From NCBI GenBank assembly GCA_027487015.1, contig JAIYEK010000231.1, positions 1 through 43,331 of the forward strand: 43,331 bases of DNA. Reading direction: 5' to 3'. Of this stretch, positions 41,130-43,331 are shown one piece after another. Position 1 is the stretch's first letter. Each line of letters opens with the position of its first letter. Below the pieces are notes generated by a model. It was not told the DNA's origin. It made no database searches and worked only from the letters and a program-made list of their open reading frames with translations. Made by a program: the position numbers and the translations under genes. This DNA is from Erythrobacteraceae bacterium (GTDB lineage: Bacteria > Pseudomonadota > Alphaproteobacteria > Sphingomonadales > Sphingomonadaceae).

Positions 41130-43331
41130 TCACTTCTTCTCGGGCACCACCCGGATTTCGACCGGCTGCGCGGCGAGGTAGCGCTTCGCCTCGGCCTGCA
41201 AGTCAGCAGGCGTGATCGCTTCGAGAACCGCGCGCCGCTTGCGCCGCCTCTCGAGCAGCACCGGATCGCTCTGCGCTTCTGCGACAAGCGACAGCCAGCC
41301 GCCGTTCTGCGTCTCGCTGCGCTCCAGCCCCGCGGTGATGGGGTTGCGGGCGCGGTCAAACAGGTCAGCGCTGACCGGCGCGGCAGCCAGTTCCGCCGCG
41401 ATTGCGCGGACCGCAGCTGCCGTGCTGTCCATCGTCTCGGGCGGCACGGTCATGAAGGCGGTGATATGGCCGAAGCCCTTGTAGGCGAGCGGCGCGTAGC
41501 TGAAGGCCTGGGGCGAATAGGTCGCGCCCAGCTCCTCGCGCAGCTTTTCGGTGAGGCGCAGGCCCATCACCGCGGCGAGCACATCGCGGGTCAGATCGCT
41601 CTTGAGATCGCGGCCATCGGTGGTCGCCCAGCTCAATGTGATCGCGCCCTGATCCGCCGGCCCGGCATGGGTCAGCGTCTTGACCGAACGATCGGCCACG
41701 AATTTGACCGGCGCGGCCTTCCCGATGGCCTCGCTGCGCGCAGGCCTCGGCGGCAGTGCGCCGAGCGTTTCGCCCACGGCCTTGATCGCCGCATCGGCAT
41801 CAAAGTCCCCGACCAGCCCAAGCGCCAGCGGACCCTCGGCCAGCTGCGGGGCGACCACGCTGCGCAGATCCTCCATGGTCACGGAGGTGAAGGCCGCAAG
41901 GTCGGTCATCCCCAGGCGGGCGTCGTTGCCCGCCAGAACCCCGCCCAGCGAAACCTGCAGCACTTGCGCGGCATTGGCGCGGATATTCTGCGCAATAATC
42001 GGGGCAATACCCGCCCATTGCGCCGCCGTTTCCGGACGCCAGCCGGTCGCGGTCAGCCGCGCGCCGAGCAGATCGAGTTGCAGCTCGAGATCGGCGGAGG
42101 TGGTCACGCCATTGGCGAGCAGCGCATCCTCTTCGGCCGCCAAGCCCACGCTGACCGCCTTGCCTGCCAGCACGCGGCGCAGTTCGTCGACGCTGTGGGC
42201 TTCGAGGCCATCGATGCTGGCGATGACCGGCAGCGTTTCGCGCAGGCCCGGCTTGTCGGCGGGGAAGCCCGCAAAGCCGTTCCCGGCCCGGAGCGAGAAA
42301 GCGATCTTGCCCGGCTCGAACTGGGTCGGCTTGAGGTTCAGTTGCAGCCCGTTGGCAAAGCGCACGGTGCGGATGCCGAGATCGGCTATGGTGGTATCGG
42401 ACACCACCTTGCCCGGCGTTCCCCAGTCGCTGTAGGCGAACTTGACCTCGGCCGCAGCGGCGGGCGCGGCGACGGCGACGGCGGTGCTGCGATCAAGCGC
42501 TGCGGCGATCGCGTCCTTGCCGCCTTCGATCGGCTGCTTGGAGGACACGTGCACCAGCGTCGGCCCGCTCTGCCAGCCGGCGCGGAAGGCATTGCTGACC
42601 GCTTCGGCCGTCATCGTCGGCTCGATCGCCTTGTAGAAGGCAAGGTCGAGTTCGGGCGAGGTCGGCACCGAATTGTCGAGGCTGCTGGTCACCAGCGCGT
42701 CGGCGATGCCTGCGCTGGGGCGGCCGGCGGCCTGCTTCACCGCGTTATCGAGCGCGGTCGCGATGTTGGCATTGGCCTCGGCGATTTCGCCATCGGTGAA
42801 ACCATACTTCGCCGCGCGCCGGACTTCCTGTTCAGCCAGAGCCAGCGTCTCGGCCCACTTGCCGTCCTTGGCCACCGCCAGAAGGCCGAACGAACGGGCG
42901 GTGCGGAACAGCTTCTGGTCCCCCGCCTGCGCGCCGAGCGTGGGCGATTCCGCAGACCGGGCCAGGGCGTTGATCCGGTTGCTGAGCGCGGTGGTGGCGA
43001 CGGCGCGCAGAATGTCGTCGCGCGCGGCTTCGGCCGTATTGGCCGCCGGCGCCCACGGCGTGAAGCGTTGCAGCTCGACGATCTCGGGGATCGCCGGATC
43101 GACGAAATTGGCGATGGCGGGCCCCTTGGCGGCGTCCGCGACCGGGCTCTGGTAGGGCGCGCGCGCCGTTCCCTTGCCGCGCCAGTCGGAGAAGGTCGCC
43201 TTGATCTTCGCTTCCATCGCCGCGACGTCGAAATCGCCGACGATCACCAGTGTCGCGCGCTCGGGGCGATAGTACCCCTCATAGAAACCGCGCAGCTGTT
43301 CGGCGGTGATCCCCTTGATCCGTTCGGGATC
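41130..43331 (-). CDS. M16-family metallopeptidase, N-terminus beyond window
   Basis: The reading frame continues to the window edge without a start. Upstream of the track start at 43247 it reads ITAEQLRGFYEGYYRPERAT and VIVGDF, the normal end of an M16 catalytic domain, so the HxxEH zinc motif lies outside. The visible part has the inactive M16 C-terminal domains, with VVLVGDFD-like repeats (here GLVGDFDADAAIKAVGETLG) and TYSPQAFSYAPLAYKGFGHI. It is a pitrilysin/processing-peptidase-like protease, likely periplasmic, though the signal peptide is not visible. It is chromosome-like and marks the flank beyond the element. Confidence 0.9.
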   Translation of the reverse strand, partial: DPERIKGITAEQLRGFYEGYYRPERATLVIVGDFDVAAMEAKIKATFSDWRGKGTARAPYQSPVADAAKGPAIANFVDPAIPEIVELQRFTPWAPAANTAEAARDDILRAVATTALSNRINALARSAESPTLGAQAGDQKLFRTARSFGLLAVAKDGKWAETLALAEQEVRRAAKYGFTDGEIAEANANIATALDNAVKQAAGRPSAGIADALVTSSLDNSVPTSPELDLAFYKAIEPTMTAEAVSNAFRAGWQSGPTLVHVSSKQPIEGGKDAIAAALDRSTAVAVAAPAAAAEVKFAYSDWGTPGKVVSDTTIADLGIRTVRFANGLQLNLKPTQFEPGKIAFSLRAGNGFAGFPADKPGLRETLPVIASIDGLEAHSVDELRRVLAGKAVSVGLAAEEDALLANGVTTSADLELQLDLLGARLTATGWRPETAAQWAGIAPIIAQNIRANAAQVLQVSLGGVLAGNDARLGMTDLAAFTSVTMEDLRSVVAPQLAEGPLALGLVGDFDADAAIKAVGETLGALPPRPARSEAIGKAAPVKFVADRSVKTLTHAGPADQGAITLSWATTDGRDLKSDLTRDVLAAVMGLRLTEKLREELGATYSPQAFSYAPLAYKGFGHITAFMTVPPETMDSTAAAVRAIAAELAAAPVSADLFDRARNPITAGLERSETQNGGWLSLVAEAQSDPVLLERRRKRRAVLEAITPADLQAEAKRYLAAQPVEIRVVPEKK

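Noticed and set aside
1-43331. CRISPR arrays, insertion sequences, rRNA genes and type IV secretion genes
   Set aside because: No regularly spaced repeats, no transposase-like ORF, no rRNA-like stretch and no VirB/Tra-type proteins were recognised.

Overview
The window is GC-rich DNA from what is most likely an alphaproteobacterium of the Sphingomonadales (Erythrobacter- or Novosphingobium-like). This placement is inferred from composition, gene content and protein style, not from a marker gene. Its left part is an integrated mobile element attached to a tRNA-Leu(GAG) gene. Its right end, from about 38.65 kb, looks like ordinary chromosome: an M16-type peptidase running off the window and an ABC-2 type exporter pair.

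Layout. 33-119: tRNA-Leu. 1-3325 (minus): integration and partition operon, comprising a ParB-like protein, a 59-aa protein, a 101-aa resolvase-fold protein without the catalytic serine, and a large serine recombinase whose reading frame continues antisense through the whole tRNA. 3423-6569 (minus): three tightly coupled genes I cannot assign. 6690-9445 (plus): repeats that look like an oriT, followed directly by a MobA/MobL-type relaxase with a proline-rich repeat linker. No type IV secretion genes are visible, so the element looks mobilizable rather than self-transmissible. 9639-17115 (minus): five-gene metal-type RND efflux operon (adaptor, pump, outer-membrane factor, response regulator, sensor kinase). 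17600-21174 (plus): an ADP-ribosyltransferase-like protein preceded by an 83-aa ORF in the same frame, then a two-gene unit of an NdpA-like nucleoid-associated protein and a C-terminally membrane-anchored protein. 21631-25771 (plus): accessory block with two DEDDh exonucleases, two hypothetical proteins, two short ORFs and a sigma-70-like protein. 25786-38189: defence island with type I restriction-modification (hsdM-hsdS-hsdR, minus), a small SH3-like protein, a 1561-aa DUF4011-helicase-Vsr-like nuclease protein, and an overlapping DUF262/HEPN pair.

How the parts fit. The recombinase and tRNA anchor the element; the ParB-like protein may regulate or segregate it. A palindrome ACTTAAG-N4-CTTAAGT occurs at the promoter-proximal end of the three-gene operon and inside the relaxase gene, and a half-site touches the -35 box of the ParB-like gene, which makes an element-specific binding-site network plausible. 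The relaxase and its upstream repeats would allow mobilization by a helper. The cargo is metal efflux plus several defence or toxin modules. The best candidates for undescribed systems are the three-gene operon at 3423-6569, the NdpA-like/membrane pair at 18840-21174, and the ART-like unit at 17600-18262. No right attachment site could be identified by eye. The element boundary is inferred to lie between about 38190 and 38650.
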